64,000 nt of DNA, taken from NCBI RefSeq assembly GCF_014203015.1, contig NZ_JACHIB010000015.1:62001-126000 (forward strand). Reading direction: 5' to 3'. This stretch comes from Castellaniella defragrans. GTDB lineage: Bacteria > Pseudomonadota > Gammaproteobacteria > Burkholderiales > Burkholderiaceae_B. The notes under the pieces are model-generated. The model did not search any database. It was not told the origin of the DNA and saw only the letters and a program-made list of their open reading frames with translations. The position numbers and the translations under genes are program-made. Shown piece after piece: positions 37,894 to 46,742 of this stretch (its first letter is position 1; each line of letters begins with the position of its first letter).

Positions 37894-39402
37894 ATGATGA
37901 TGGAACGCCTGCAATGCGCCGAGCTGAGATCCAGGATCATGACGGTGACGCAAGCCGCCGCCCTGTTCAGGGACGGCATGACGGTCGGGATGAGCGGCTT
38001 CACCCGCGCCGGGGACTGCAAGGCCCTGCCCGCCGCCCTCGCGGAGCGGGCGCGGCATGAGACGCTGCGGCTGAACCTGATCACGGGGGCCTCGCTGGGC
38101 AACGACAGCGACGGTCTCATGGCCGAGGCCGGGCTGCTGGCGCGCCGCCTGCCGTTCCAGTCCGACGCCCGGCTGCGCCGCAGGATCAACGAGGGGCAGG
38201 TCATGTTCATCGACCAGCACCTGTCCGAGACCGTGGAGCAGCTGCGCGCGGGCCACATTCCGAAGATCGACATCGCCGTGGTCGAGGCGGCCGCCATCCT
38301 GCCCGACGGCGGCATCGTGCCCACCATGTCCGTCGGCAATTCCGCCAGCTTCGTCGCCCAGGCCGAGCGCGTGATCGTCGAGCTGAACACCCGCATGCCC
38401 ACGAGCCTGATGGGCATGCATGACATCTACGTGCCCGAGGCCTATCCCGGGCGCCAGCCCATTCCTCTGACCGAGCCGGACCAGCGCATCGGCACGCCGG
38501 CGATTCCCGTCGACCCGTCGCGCATCGCCGCCATCGTCGTCACCCACCACCCCGACAGTCCCTCCAGCGTCCAGCCGCCCGACGAGGACACCCGCGCGAT
38601 CGCCCGCCACATCATCGGCTTCCTGGAAGGCGAGGTGGCCGCCGGCCGCCTGTCCGATACGCTGCTGCCGCTGCAGGTGGGCATCGGCACCATCGCCAAC
38701 GCGGTCATGCACGGGCTGGTGGACGCGCCGTTCCGCGACCTGCGGATGTATTCCGAAGTCCTCCAGGACAGCGCCATCGCCCTGATCGACGCGGGCCGGG
38801 TGTCGTTCGCCTCGGCCTCGTCGATCACCCTGTCCGAACCGGTGTACCGGCGCTTCATGGAGCGCCTGGACGAATACGCCCGGCGCATCGTGCTGCGTCC
38901 CCAGGAAATCAGCAACCACTGCGAGATCGTGCGCCGCCTGGGCATCATCGCCATCAACACGGCGCTGGAATTCGACCTCTACGGCAACGTGAATTCCACG
39001 CACGTCGGCGGCACGCGCATGATGAACGGCATCGGCGGTTCGGGCGACTTCGCCCGCCATGCCCACCTGTCGATCTTCGTGAGCAAGTCGGTGGCCAAGG
39101 GCGGCGACATCTCCAGCGTGGTGCCGATGGTGGCCCACGTGGACCACACCGAGCACGACGTGGACATCCTGGTGACCGAATGGGGCCTGGCCGACCTGCG
39201 CAACCTGGCGCCGCGCGAGCGCGCGCCCCGCGTCATCGAATGCTGCGCGCATCCGGACTACCGGGAGGAACTGATGGACTACTTCCGGCGCGCCCGCGCG
39301 CAGGGAGGTCACACTCCGCACCTCGTCGGCGAGGCCCTGTCCTGGCACGAACGCCACGCCCGCACCGGGTCGATGCGCAGCGAGCAGATGGCCTGTGCCT
39401 GA
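37894..39402 (+). CDS. Acetyl-CoA hydrolase / succinyl-CoA:acetate CoA-transferase family protein
   Basis: A 502-residue class I CoA-transferase of the Ach1/AarC/ScpC type. Key segments are MSGFTRAGDCKALPAAL near the N-terminus, PLQVGIGTIANAVMHGL, and the region around SASSITLSEPVYRRF with the glutamate that forms the acyl-CoA thioester intermediate nearby. The oxyanion glycine stretch is THVGGTRMMNGIGGSGDFA. It would exchange CoA between succinyl-CoA, acetate, propionate or related acids, serving organic acid use. Regulated, by position, by the divergent LysR protein. Confidence 0.92.
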   Translation: MMMERLQCAELRSRIMTVTQAAALFRDGMTVGMSGFTRAGDCKALPAALAERARHETLRLNLITGASLGNDSDGLMAEAGLLARRLPFQSDARLRRRINEGQVMFIDQHLSETVEQLRAGHIPKIDIAVVEAAAILPDGGIVPTMSVGNSASFVAQAERVIVELNTRMPTSLMGMHDIYVPEAYPGRQPIPLTEPDQRIGTPAIPVDPSRIAAIVVTHHPDSPSSVQPPDEDTRAIARHIIGFLEGEVAAGRLSDTLLPLQVGIGTIANAVMHGLVDAPFRDLRMYSEVLQDSAIALIDAGRVSFASASSITLSEPVYRRFMERLDEYARRIVLRPQEISNHCEIVRRLGIIAINTALEFDLYGNVNSTHVGGTRMMNGIGGSGDFARHAHLSIFVSKSVAKGGDISSVVPMVAHVDHTEHDVDILVTEWGLADLRNLAPRERAPRVIECCAHPDYREELMDYFRRARAQGGHTPHLVGEALSWHERHARTGSMRSEQMACA

Positions 39403-39408
39403 ACGCGG

Positions 39409-39432
39409 CCGGGACCGGCGCACCGGTCCCGG
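39409..39432. repeat. Perfect 10-bp inverted repeat after the CoA-transferase gene
   Basis: CCGGGACCGG and CCGGTCCCGG surround a CGCA loop 7 bp after the stop codon. No T tract follows, so it is a stable 3' hairpin rather than a classic terminator. Confidence 0.55.
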
Positions 39433-39542
39433 GCGGCCCCCTCCGGCATGGGGCGGGGGCGCGCCGCGTGCCTGTCGGGAGCGCCGCGTGCCTCGACAGT
39501 TCCGGTGGCACCCTCTAGAATTGATCTGCCTTAAAGCTCGAA

Positions 39543-39570
39543 GCCTGCTGCCGCAGGCCAGACCGTTTTT
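39543..39570 (+). terminator. Probable terminator before the LodA-type operon
   Basis: GCCTGC and GCAGGC arms with a TGCC loop, then CAGACCG and five T. It lies 46 bp before the small Tat-signal gene. Confidence 0.6.
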
Positions 39571-39616
39571 CCCTCCCGTTGTCGATCCATCGTGGATTCC
39601 CTGAACCTGAGGTGAT

Positions 39617-39913
39617 ATGAACAGCCAGCGCAGACGTTTCATGCAGGCATGCGGCGCCGCGAGCGCGATGATGCTCCCCGGACTCGCGGGCGCGTCGCGG
39701 CTCCCGGGCCCGGACGCCCATTCCTCCGCCGGGCCGAGCCCCGCGCAAATCGAAAAATCCATCAAGGCCGGCTTCGGCGGCGGCTTTTCCGTGCGCAGCC
39801 ACCGCTGCGACGGCCGCCTCGTCCATGCCGACATCCAGCATGCCGGCACCTGTTACCGGGTCGTCTCGCAGGATCTGTTCGACTGGCACGTCGTGGCGAC
39901 GACGCGCGCCTGA
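39617..39913 (+). CDS. Small Tat-signal protein upstream of the LodA-like gene, function unknown
   Basis: A 98-residue protein. The N-terminus has a twin-arginine-type signal: SQRRRFMQACGA, then a short hydrophobic stretch AASAMMLPGLAGAS. The mature part of about 70 residues contains two cysteines (SHRCDG and AGTCYR), one Trp near the end and a Gly-rich FGGGF. A GAGG ribosome site precedes the ATG. It lies 57 bp upstream of a LodA-type oxidase gene on the same strand. The mature sequence resembles no family I can name. A secreted partner, maturation helper or small subunit of the quinoprotein are possibilities, by position only. Confidence 0.7.
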   Translation: MNSQRRRFMQACGAASAMMLPGLAGASRLPGPDAHSSAGPSPAQIEKSIKAGFGGGFSVRSHRCDGRLVHADIQHAGTCYRVVSQDLFDWHVVATTRA

Positions 39914-39970
39914 GCGGGCCGCGGTCTTGCCATTGCCCCTGATTTCATCCAACAAGATCGGAGACGCCGC

Positions 39971-41974
39971 GTGACAGCAGCCATCAAGAGCATCCGCATT
40001 CATCCAGGCATCGGCCTGGCCCGCATGGGCGACAGCGACGAATTCTTCATCGGTCCCGAGGCGCCCGGCATCGTGCCCGATCCGGGCGGGCAGGGCGGCC
40101 CCGGCCCGGAAGGCGGCGCGTACCGCGACGGCGCCCAGCGCCTGAAGCGCCAGGCGCAACGCTACCGCGTGTATGCCTACGACGAGGCGGGCGCCGTGAT
40201 CGGCGAGCTCTCCGCCGGTTCGGGCGAGGTCCGGTCCATGCGCTGGCGGGTGCACGTGCGCAACATGAAGGCGGCCAACTACGCCTTCCAGGGCGCCTAC
40301 CTGTTCGACCCCGACAAGCTGCGCAACCCGGGCATCCAGCCCGGCCTCAAGCCGCGCGAACGCACCCAGCTCATCATCGATCCGGGCGTGCAGACCCTCT
40401 CGACGGGCCAGGCGCAGCCGGTCGTCCTGAAGGGCAGCGTGTTCACGGGCGTCGAAAAGGGCACGCTGCCCGGCGAACTGCGCTACGAAGGCTTCGTGCC
40501 GAAAGACATCTCCAAGGAAGTCGAGGTCACCTACCAGGCGGCGCACGACATCGAGCTCGGCCAGCTGCGGCTGGACGAGGCGGGCCGCCTGCTGTTCGTG
40601 GCCTCGCCCGGCAAGGGCGGATGCGTCACCACGCCCCGCGTGGCCCTGTCCAACCCCAGCGAATTCCACGACGCGCCCAACGGTCCCCGGGGCGGCACGG
40701 ACCCGCTGACGAACCAGTTCGCCTACTTCAACATTCCCGGCTGGTGGGACGACACCTGCGGGGGCGAAATCGACGTCACCGTCACCCTGAAGGACGGCAC
40801 CGTCCTCAGCACGCGCGACGGCGTGAGCAAGGCCGAGGACGAGGGCCGGCGCAATCCGGCGCAGGGCGCCTGGATCATCACCGCGCCGCCCAAGTACGCA
40901 CCGCACATGCTCCACGTGGTGTCCATCCTGGACCGCATCTACGAGGCGTTCCCCGAAGCCTATCCGCACCGGGGAAAAAAGACCGTCTTCTACCGCGACA
41001 TCCATCCGCTCTTCGCCAAGGCCGTCAATTACGGCTGGGTCAGCGCGGAAGCGGCGGGAGTCGAGGCGCACACCAAGGACCTGGCGCACGGCCCCAGGCA
41101 GCCGGGCAATCTCCTGAGCCCGGGCTACGTCGCCGCGCTGGCCGATCCCGGCGAAACGATGAAGCCGCTGCGTCAGCGCATCTATGGCTTCATGCGCCAC
41201 GCCTCCGGCCCCAACGGCCGCCTGGTGGATTCCCTGCTGCCGGCGCCGCCGCAGCGCCCCACCAGCTGGAAGGATCCGAAATTCGCCGTCGAGGTCGACG
41301 ACCGCAAGATGCCGAAGCTCTGGGGCACCGGGGGCAAGCCGCTGCAGAACCAGCAGCTGGGCGACCACTTCCCCAACCAGTTCCTCAGCCTGACCGACTG
41401 GCAGCTGCGCCACCTGAAAGCGTGGGCGGACGGCGATTTCGAGACCGGCACGCCGCAGGAGCCCGTGCCCCTCGACCGCCTGCCGCTGCAGGAGCAGCCG
41501 CATGCCCTGGATGCCGCCGCGGTGGAGCCCACCATCGGCGGGGGCTTCCATCCCGGCATCGAATTCCCCTATCTGGTGATCTACCGGGAAAAATTCGCGG
41601 CGCCGTTCCGGGTGGCCAGCGATATCGAGCCCGGCGAGCTCAGCGCCTACATGTCCAGCCCCTGGCACGGGGACTTCTGGTCGTGCAACACGGCCTGGTG
41701 GCCGACGCAAAGGCCGGACGTCGTCTTCCAGTACGATCCCAAGGACCAGTCCCGCACCCACCGAGAATGGTTCCGCGGCTACGACGAGCAGGGCGAGCCC
41801 CTGTCCTCCGAGGACGGCTACGACCAGATGGTGTATGCCTGGCCCAAGCTCGGCATGGTGCTGCCGCTGAAGGGCCCCGACGGCGGCGTCGTGCACGACA
41901 ACGGCGAGATCGTATTCGTCGAACAGCAGCGCGACCCCGCCCTGGATCGTCCGCCCGCCAAGCAGGGCGGCTGA
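39971..41974 (+). CDS. LodA/GoxA-like cysteine tryptophylquinone amino-acid oxidase
   Basis: A 667-residue protein of the LodA family, oxidases that deaminate amino acids (lysine at epsilon-N, glycine) with release of peroxide. The start RIHPGIGLARMGDSDEFFIGPE is the family signature. The quinone cofactor is expected from Cys572 (in GDFWSCNTAWWPTQRPD) and Trp624 (in VYAWPKLG), a spacing of 52 residues, shorter than the 65 between the corresponding residues of Marinomonas LodA as I recall it. The start codon is GTG with GGAG 8 nt upstream. The gene overlaps the stop of itself with the flavoprotein start (TGATG). No signal peptide is seen. Confidence 0.88.
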   Translation: MTAAIKSIRIHPGIGLARMGDSDEFFIGPEAPGIVPDPGGQGGPGPEGGAYRDGAQRLKRQAQRYRVYAYDEAGAVIGELSAGSGEVRSMRWRVHVRNMKAANYAFQGAYLFDPDKLRNPGIQPGLKPRERTQLIIDPGVQTLSTGQAQPVVLKGSVFTGVEKGTLPGELRYEGFVPKDISKEVEVTYQAAHDIELGQLRLDEAGRLLFVASPGKGGCVTTPRVALSNPSEFHDAPNGPRGGTDPLTNQFAYFNIPGWWDDTCGGEIDVTVTLKDGTVLSTRDGVSKAEDEGRRNPAQGAWIITAPPKYAPHMLHVVSILDRIYEAFPEAYPHRGKKTVFYRDIHPLFAKAVNYGWVSAEAAGVEAHTKDLAHGPRQPGNLLSPGYVAALADPGETMKPLRQRIYGFMRHASGPNGRLVDSLLPAPPQRPTSWKDPKFAVEVDDRKMPKLWGTGGKPLQNQQLGDHFPNQFLSLTDWQLRHLKAWADGDFETGTPQEPVPLDRLPLQEQPHALDAAAVEPTIGGGFHPGIEFPYLVIYREKFAAPFRVASDIEPGELSAYMSSPWHGDFWSCNTAWWPTQRPDVVFQYDPKDQSRTHREWFRGYDEQGEPLSSEDGYDQMVYAWPKLGMVLPLKGPDGGVVHDNGEIVFVEQQRDPALDRPPAKQGG

Positions 41975-43215
41975 TGCCGGCCGGCCTGCCCGGGCCCGAA
42001 AGCGATGGCGGCGCCGGTCCCGAGGCCGCCTGGGACGTCATCATCGTCGGCGCGGGGCCGGCCGGCAGCGCCGCCGCCATGGTGCTGTCCGGCTTCGGCC
42101 GGCGCGTCCTGCTGCTGGATCGCAGCGTGGCGCACGGCTTCAAGCTGGGCGAGTCGATCGCGCCGGGGGCGCTGGGGCTGGTGCGGCATTTCCTCGGCGA
42201 GCCCGAGTCCTTTCCCGGCGACCTGGCGTTCTTCCGGACGGCCGGCAATCTCTCGGTCTGGGCCGATGCCGCGCCGCAGACGACGGATTTCTTCTTCACG
42301 CCGGCCGGCCACGGCCTGTGCGTGGATCGCGTCGCCTTCGACGAGGCCCTGCGGCGGCGCGCGGCGCGCATGGGCGCCACCCTGCTGACGGGCGCGCGCT
42401 TCGTCTCGTGCGCGCGCGCGGCGGACGGATCGGCGGACTGGCTGGCGACCGTGGCGGTGGCTGGCGGGCAGCGCCGCTGCCGGGCGCGCTTCCTGCTGGA
42501 TTGCTCGGGCCGGCAGGCCGCCGTGGGCCGCGCCCTGGGCGTGGGCCATGCCAGGCTGGACCGGCTGTTCGCCTATGCCCGCTGGTACGACAGCCCGCTC
42601 GCCGACGAGGACCGCCTCACGCGCATCGAGGCCGGGCCGCAGGGCTGGTGGTACAGCAACCGCCTGCACGCCGCCGGCGCCGGATCCAGGCGCCTGGTGG
42701 TGTTCCATGGCGACCGCGACACCCCGGCGGCCAGGGATGCCGCCAGCGCCGCGGGCTTCGACCGCCTGCTGCGGGACTCCGTGCTGCTGGGGCCCCTGCT
42801 GCGCGACCGCGCCTACGCCGCCCGCGGCCCCGTGCGCGGGGCGCCCGCGCACAGCCAGCGCCTGGACGCGTTCTGCGGCGAGGGCTGGCTGGCCGCCGGC
42901 GATGCGGCGCAGGCGTACGATCCCCTGTCTTCGCAGGGCATCTGGAAGGCGCTGGACACCGGCAGCCAGGCCGGGCACGCGGCGCATGACCTGCTCCAGG
43001 AAGGCCGGGAGGACGGCGGCCGCGCGGCGGACGAGCGCGCCCGCCAGCTGCGCCAGTATGCGCAGCGGCAGGCGCGCGCCTGGGAAACCTATCGAACACA
43101 GCTCGGCTTCTACTATGCGAGCCAGCCGCGCTGGCGCGACGCGCCCTTCTGGCGGCGCCGGCGGGATGCGGCCGCCTGGGATCCCGTCCGTGCCGATACA
43201 ATGACGCCTGTCTGA
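41974..43215 (+). CDS. LodB-like FAD-dependent maturation flavoprotein
   Basis: A 413-residue flavoprotein of the tryptophan-halogenase/geranylgeranyl-reductase-like group. FAD contacts are visible as VIIVGAGPAGSAAAMVL (residues 22-38), LDRSVAHGFKLGESIAPGA and GEGWLAAGDAAQAYDPLSSQG. LodB-type proteins are needed to form the cysteine tryptophylquinone of LodA, probably by hydroxylating the Trp. The start at 41974 shares bases with the LodA stop, so the two are co-translated. The halogenase WxWxIP motif is absent, which supports the LodB assignment. Confidence 0.87.
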   Translation: MPAGLPGPESDGGAGPEAAWDVIIVGAGPAGSAAAMVLSGFGRRVLLLDRSVAHGFKLGESIAPGALGLVRHFLGEPESFPGDLAFFRTAGNLSVWADAAPQTTDFFFTPAGHGLCVDRVAFDEALRRRAARMGATLLTGARFVSCARAADGSADWLATVAVAGGQRRCRARFLLDCSGRQAAVGRALGVGHARLDRLFAYARWYDSPLADEDRLTRIEAGPQGWWYSNRLHAAGAGSRRLVVFHGDRDTPAARDAASAAGFDRLLRDSVLLGPLLRDRAYAARGPVRGAPAHSQRLDAFCGEGWLAAGDAAQAYDPLSSQGIWKALDTGSQAGHAAHDLLQEGREDGGRAADERARQLRQYAQRQARAWETYRTQLGFYYASQPRWRDAPFWRRRRDAAAWDPVRADTMTPV

Positions 43216-43256
43216 ACCGAAAAGGCCGGGTGCCGCAGGCCCGGGCGAACCCCATC

Positions 43257-43892
43257 ATGCTGTCTCAATACGGCGTCCTGAATGTCTGGACCTATCTGGC
43301 CGGCACCATTTTCATCGTGCTGCTGCCGGGGCCCAATTCCCTGTTCGTCCTGGCGACCGGCGCCGGGCGCGGCGTGCGGGCCGGCTACCAGGCCGCCCTG
43401 GGCGTGTTCGTCGGCGATTCCATCCTGATGACCCTGACGGCCGCCGGCGCGGCCTCGGTGCTGCGGCTGCTGCCCATGGTGTTCTTCGCCCTGAAGGCCG
43501 CCGGAGCGGTCTACCTGACGTACCTGGGGGTCCGGCTGCTGATGTCGGCCTGGCGCCCGGGCCCGGCCCAGGCGCACACGATTTCCGGCGGTCCGGGCAG
43601 CCCGTTCCGCAAGGCCCTGCTGCTCAGCCTGCTCAATCCCAAGGCGATCCTGTTCCTGCTGTCGTTCTTCGTGCAGTTCGTGGATCCGGCCTATCCGCAT
43701 CCGGCCCTGTCCTTCCTCATCCTGGCCGCGATCCTGCAGACCTGCAGCCTGCTGTACCTGTCCGTCCTGATCTTCGGCGGCGCGCGCCTGGCGGCGGCGT
43801 TCCGGCGCCGCCAGGGCCTGGCGCGCGCGGGCAGCGGAATGGTCGGCCTGCTGTTCCTGTGGTTCGCCGGACGCATGGCCTTCGAGGCCTGA
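43257..43892 (+). CDS. leuE: LysE/RhtB-family amino acid exporter, LeuE-like
   Basis: A 211-residue membrane protein with about six hydrophobic helices and the family N-terminus YGVLNVWTYLAGTIFIVLLPGPN (in two parts), which closely follows E. coli LeuE, then LNPKAILFLLSFF in the middle. It would export leucine or other hydrophobic amino acids. The start at 43257 gives MLSQYGVLNV as in LeuE. It lies 41 bp after the LodB-like gene and may be co-transcribed, linking export with amino acid oxidation. Confidence 0.88.
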   Translation: MLSQYGVLNVWTYLAGTIFIVLLPGPNSLFVLATGAGRGVRAGYQAALGVFVGDSILMTLTAAGAASVLRLLPMVFFALKAAGAVYLTYLGVRLLMSAWRPGPAQAHTISGGPGSPFRKALLLSLLNPKAILFLLSFFVQFVDPAYPHPALSFLILAAILQTCSLLYLSVLIFGGARLAAAFRRRQGLARAGSGMVGLLFLWFAGRMAFEA

Positions 43893-44124
43893 AACATCCC
43901 GGCGCCGCCTTCGGCACGGGGCCTCATCATCGTGCAATAATACCGATCATTCATATCGAGTGATGTACCGGTGTCATCCGCCCGTCGCCCCTCTGGCGTT
44001 GCGGTGGCGGATCGCGCTTGCCCTCTCAGGCTAGGGGTTTATCCCCTTTAGGTGGGCTTGCGCATCCTGAGTAGAATTTTTCGCATCCCGGGTGTTTCAC
44101 GAACGATTCAAACAGGATGCCTGC

Positions 44125-45681
44125 ATGCCACCGCGACTGGCCTTACGAAACATCAGCAAAGCCTACCCGGCCGTCCGGGCCAACGACGCGGTCGACCTGA
44201 CCGTCGAGCCCGGCGAGATCCACGCCATCCTGGGCGAGAACGGCGCCGGCAAATCGACCCTGATGAAGATCATCTACGGCGTGGTCCGCCCGGACGAGGG
44301 CACGGTCCACTGGGACGGCCAGGAAGTGCGGATCGCCAATCCGGCGGCGGCGCGGGCCCTGGGCCTGGGCATGGTGTTCCAGCATTTCTCCCTGTTCGAC
44401 ACCCTGACGGTGGCCGAGAACATCGCCCTGGGCCTGCCGCCGGACACCGACATGCGGGCCCTCGAAACCCGCATCGCCGCCACGGCGGCGCAATACGGCC
44501 TGGACGTCGAGCCGCGCCGCCACGTCCACACCCTGTCGGTGGGCGAGCGCCAGCGCGTGGAGATCGTGCGCGCCCTGCTGGGCAAGCCGCGCCTGCTGAT
44601 CCTGGACGAGCCGACCTCGGTGCTCACGCCGCAGGCCGTGCTGCGCCTGTTCGAGGTCCTGCGCCAGCTGGCGGCCGAAGGCTGCAGCATCCTGTACATC
44701 AGCCACAAGCTCGACGAGATCCGCGCCTTGTGCCATCGCTGCACGGTGATGCGCGCCGGCCGGGTGACCGGGGTCTGCGACCCGCGCCAGGAAACCGAGG
44801 CCAGCCTGTCGCGCCTGATGATCGGCGCCGACCTGCCGGTGCACGAGCACCGGGCGCGGGCGGCCGGGCCGGTGCTGCTGCGGCTGCGCGGCCTGGACCT
44901 GCCGCGCGCGCATCCCTTCGCCACGCCGCTGGCGGGCATCGACCTGGACCTGCACGCGGGCGAGATCCTGGGCGTGGCGGGCGTGTCCGGCAACGGCCAG
45001 CAGGAATTGATGGGCGCGCTCTCGGGCGAGGACAGGCGCGCGGCGCGCGACAGCATCCTGTTCGACGGCCAGCCCGTCGGCCACCGCTCGTCGGCCTGGC
45101 GGCGCATGCGCGGCATGGCCTTCGTGCCCGAGGAACGCCTGGGGCGCGGCGCCGTGCCGGAACTGTCCCTGGCGCGCAACCTGCTGCTCTCGCACCAGGG
45201 GCCGGACACCGTGCGGCGCGGCTGGATCCGCGACGGGGCCGTGCGCCGCATCACGGCCGGCATCATCGAGCGCTTCCACGTCAAGGCTGCCGGCCCGCAG
45301 GCGCTGGCCGGCAGCCTGTCGGGGGGCAACCTGCAGAAATACATCGTCGGCCGCGAGGTCGTGCGCCAGCCCCGCCTGCTGATCGTCGCCCAGCCCACCT
45401 GGGGGGTGGACGTGGGCGCGGCGGCGCAGATCCGGGGCGAACTCCTGGCGCTGCGCGACGCCGGCTGCGCCATCCTGCTGATTTCCGAGGAACTGGACGA
45501 ATTGTTCGAGCTGTCCGACCGCCTGGTCGTCCTGGCCAAGGGGCGGCTGTCGCCCCCCATCGCCCGCGCCGAGGCCACGCGCGAACGGATCGGCCAGTGG
45601 ATGAGCGGCCTGTGGCCCGGGGCCGATGCGGCCGCCGGGCCGGACGCCGGCCACGCCGCCGCGGAGGCCGTCCATGCTTGA
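44125..45681 (+). CDS. ABC transporter ATPase, BMP-associated (nucleoside-type uptake)
   Basis: A 518-residue protein with two ATPase modules in tandem, as in sugar and nucleoside importers. The first has Walker A GENGAGKST, a LSVGERQRVEIVRALL signature and Walker B LLILDEPTSVLTPQ. The second has a degenerate P-loop region GVSGNGQQELMGAL and LSGGNLQKYIVGRE. With the two permeases and a BMP protein it forms an importer, probably for purine nucleosides or bases. The next gene overlaps by 8 bp. The start at 44125 gives MPPRLALRNISK. Confidence 0.93.
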   Translation: MPPRLALRNISKAYPAVRANDAVDLTVEPGEIHAILGENGAGKSTLMKIIYGVVRPDEGTVHWDGQEVRIANPAAARALGLGMVFQHFSLFDTLTVAENIALGLPPDTDMRALETRIAATAAQYGLDVEPRRHVHTLSVGERQRVEIVRALLGKPRLLILDEPTSVLTPQAVLRLFEVLRQLAAEGCSILYISHKLDEIRALCHRCTVMRAGRVTGVCDPRQETEASLSRLMIGADLPVHEHRARAAGPVLLRLRGLDLPRAHPFATPLAGIDLDLHAGEILGVAGVSGNGQQELMGALSGEDRRAARDSILFDGQPVGHRSSAWRRMRGMAFVPEERLGRGAVPELSLARNLLLSHQGPDTVRRGWIRDGAVRRITAGIIERFHVKAAGPQALAGSLSGGNLQKYIVGREVVRQPRLLIVAQPTWGVDVGAAAQIRGELLALRDAGCAILLISEELDELFELSDRLVVLAKGRLSPPIARAEATRERIGQWMSGLWPGADAAAGPDAGHAAAEAVHA

Positions 45682-46738
45682 GCTCGTCTCCCGCGCCGAG
45701 CCGTCGCGCCGGATGGTGTGGCTGTCGCCCCTGATGGCGGTCGCGCTGACGGCGCTGTGCGGCGTCTTCATGTTCCTGGCCGTGGGCAGGCCGCCCCTGG
45801 AGGGCCTGGCCGTCTTCTTCGTGGAGCCGCTCGCCAGCGGCCACGGCTGGGCCGAGATCGGCGTCAAGATGGCGCCGCTGCTGCTGTGCGCGGTCGGCCT
45901 GGCGCTGTGCTTCCGCGCCAACATCTTCAACATCGGGGCGGAAGGCCAGCTGGTCGTCGGCGCGATCGTGGCCGGCGCCTTCATCCTGCGCTTCGACGAC
46001 GGGACGGGCGGCGGGGGCGGGCCGCTGATGATCGCGCTGGCGCTGCTGGCCGGCGCCCTGGGGGGCGCGGTCTGGGCGGCGCTGGTGGCCTGGCTGCGCG
46101 ACCGCTATCACGCCAACGAGATCCTCGTGTCGCTGATGCTGGTGTACGTCGCGCAGCTCCTGCTCAGCTACCTGGTGCACGGCGTGATGCGCGATCCGGA
46201 CGGCTTCGGCTTCCCGCAGTCGCGGCTGTTCGACGACGGCTTCCTGCTGCCGGTGTGGCCGGGCACGCGCCTGCACCTGGGGCTCGGGCTGGCGCTGGCG
46301 GCGGCGCTGGCGGCCTGGCTGCTGCTGGCCCGCCTGTTCGCCGGCTACCGCCTGACGGTGGGCGGCCTGGCGCCGCTGGCCGCGCGCTACGCCGGGTTTT
46401 CCTCGCGCCGCGCGCTGTGGGGCTGCATGCTGGGCTCCGGCGCGCTGGCCGGGGTGGCCGGCGCTTGTGAAATCATGGGGCCGATCGGCCAGCTCACGCC
46501 CTCGGTCTCGCCGGGCTACGGCTTCGCCGCCATCATCGTCGCTTTCGTGGGGCGGCTGCATCCCGTGGGCGTGATCTTCGCCAGCTTCGTCATGGCCCTG
46601 TTCTACATCGGCGGCGAGCTGTCCCAGACGCGGCTGGGCATGCCCAGCGCCATCACCGGCATCTTCCAGGGCATCCTGCTGTTCTCGCTGCTGGCCTGCG
46701 ACGTGCTGATCCACCAACGCCTGCGCTGGAGGCGCTGA
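45674..46738 (+). CDS. ABC transporter permease 1 (nucleoside/BPL2 family)
   Basis: A 354-residue membrane protein with about nine hydrophobic helices and family features: RANIFNIGAEGQLVVGAIVAG, ANEILVSLMLVYVAQLLLSY and a GFAAIIVAFVGRLHPVGV segment. It overlaps the ATPase gene by 8 bp and is followed after 4 bp by the second permease. It forms half of the substrate channel. Confidence 0.93.
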   Translation: MLELVSRAEPSRRMVWLSPLMAVALTALCGVFMFLAVGRPPLEGLAVFFVEPLASGHGWAEIGVKMAPLLLCAVGLALCFRANIFNIGAEGQLVVGAIVAGAFILRFDDGTGGGGGPLMIALALLAGALGGAVWAALVAWLRDRYHANEILVSLMLVYVAQLLLSYLVHGVMRDPDGFGFPQSRLFDDGFLLPVWPGTRLHLGLGLALAAALAAWLLLARLFAGYRLTVGGLAPLAARYAGFSSRRALWGCMLGSGALAGVAGACEIMGPIGQLTPSVSPGYGFAAIIVAFVGRLHPVGVIFASFVMALFYIGGELSQTRLGMPSAITGIFQGILLFSLLACDVLIHQRLRWRR

Positions 46739-46742
46739 CACC

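Noticed and set aside
42005..43204. Overlapping Arg/Ala/Pro-rich frames within the LodB-like gene
   Set aside because: Alternative frames of a GC-rich gene; no coherent domain.
43893..44124. Purine riboswitch upstream of the BMP importer
   Set aside because: No conserved loop motifs; only a short AGGGG/CCCCT hairpin is visible.
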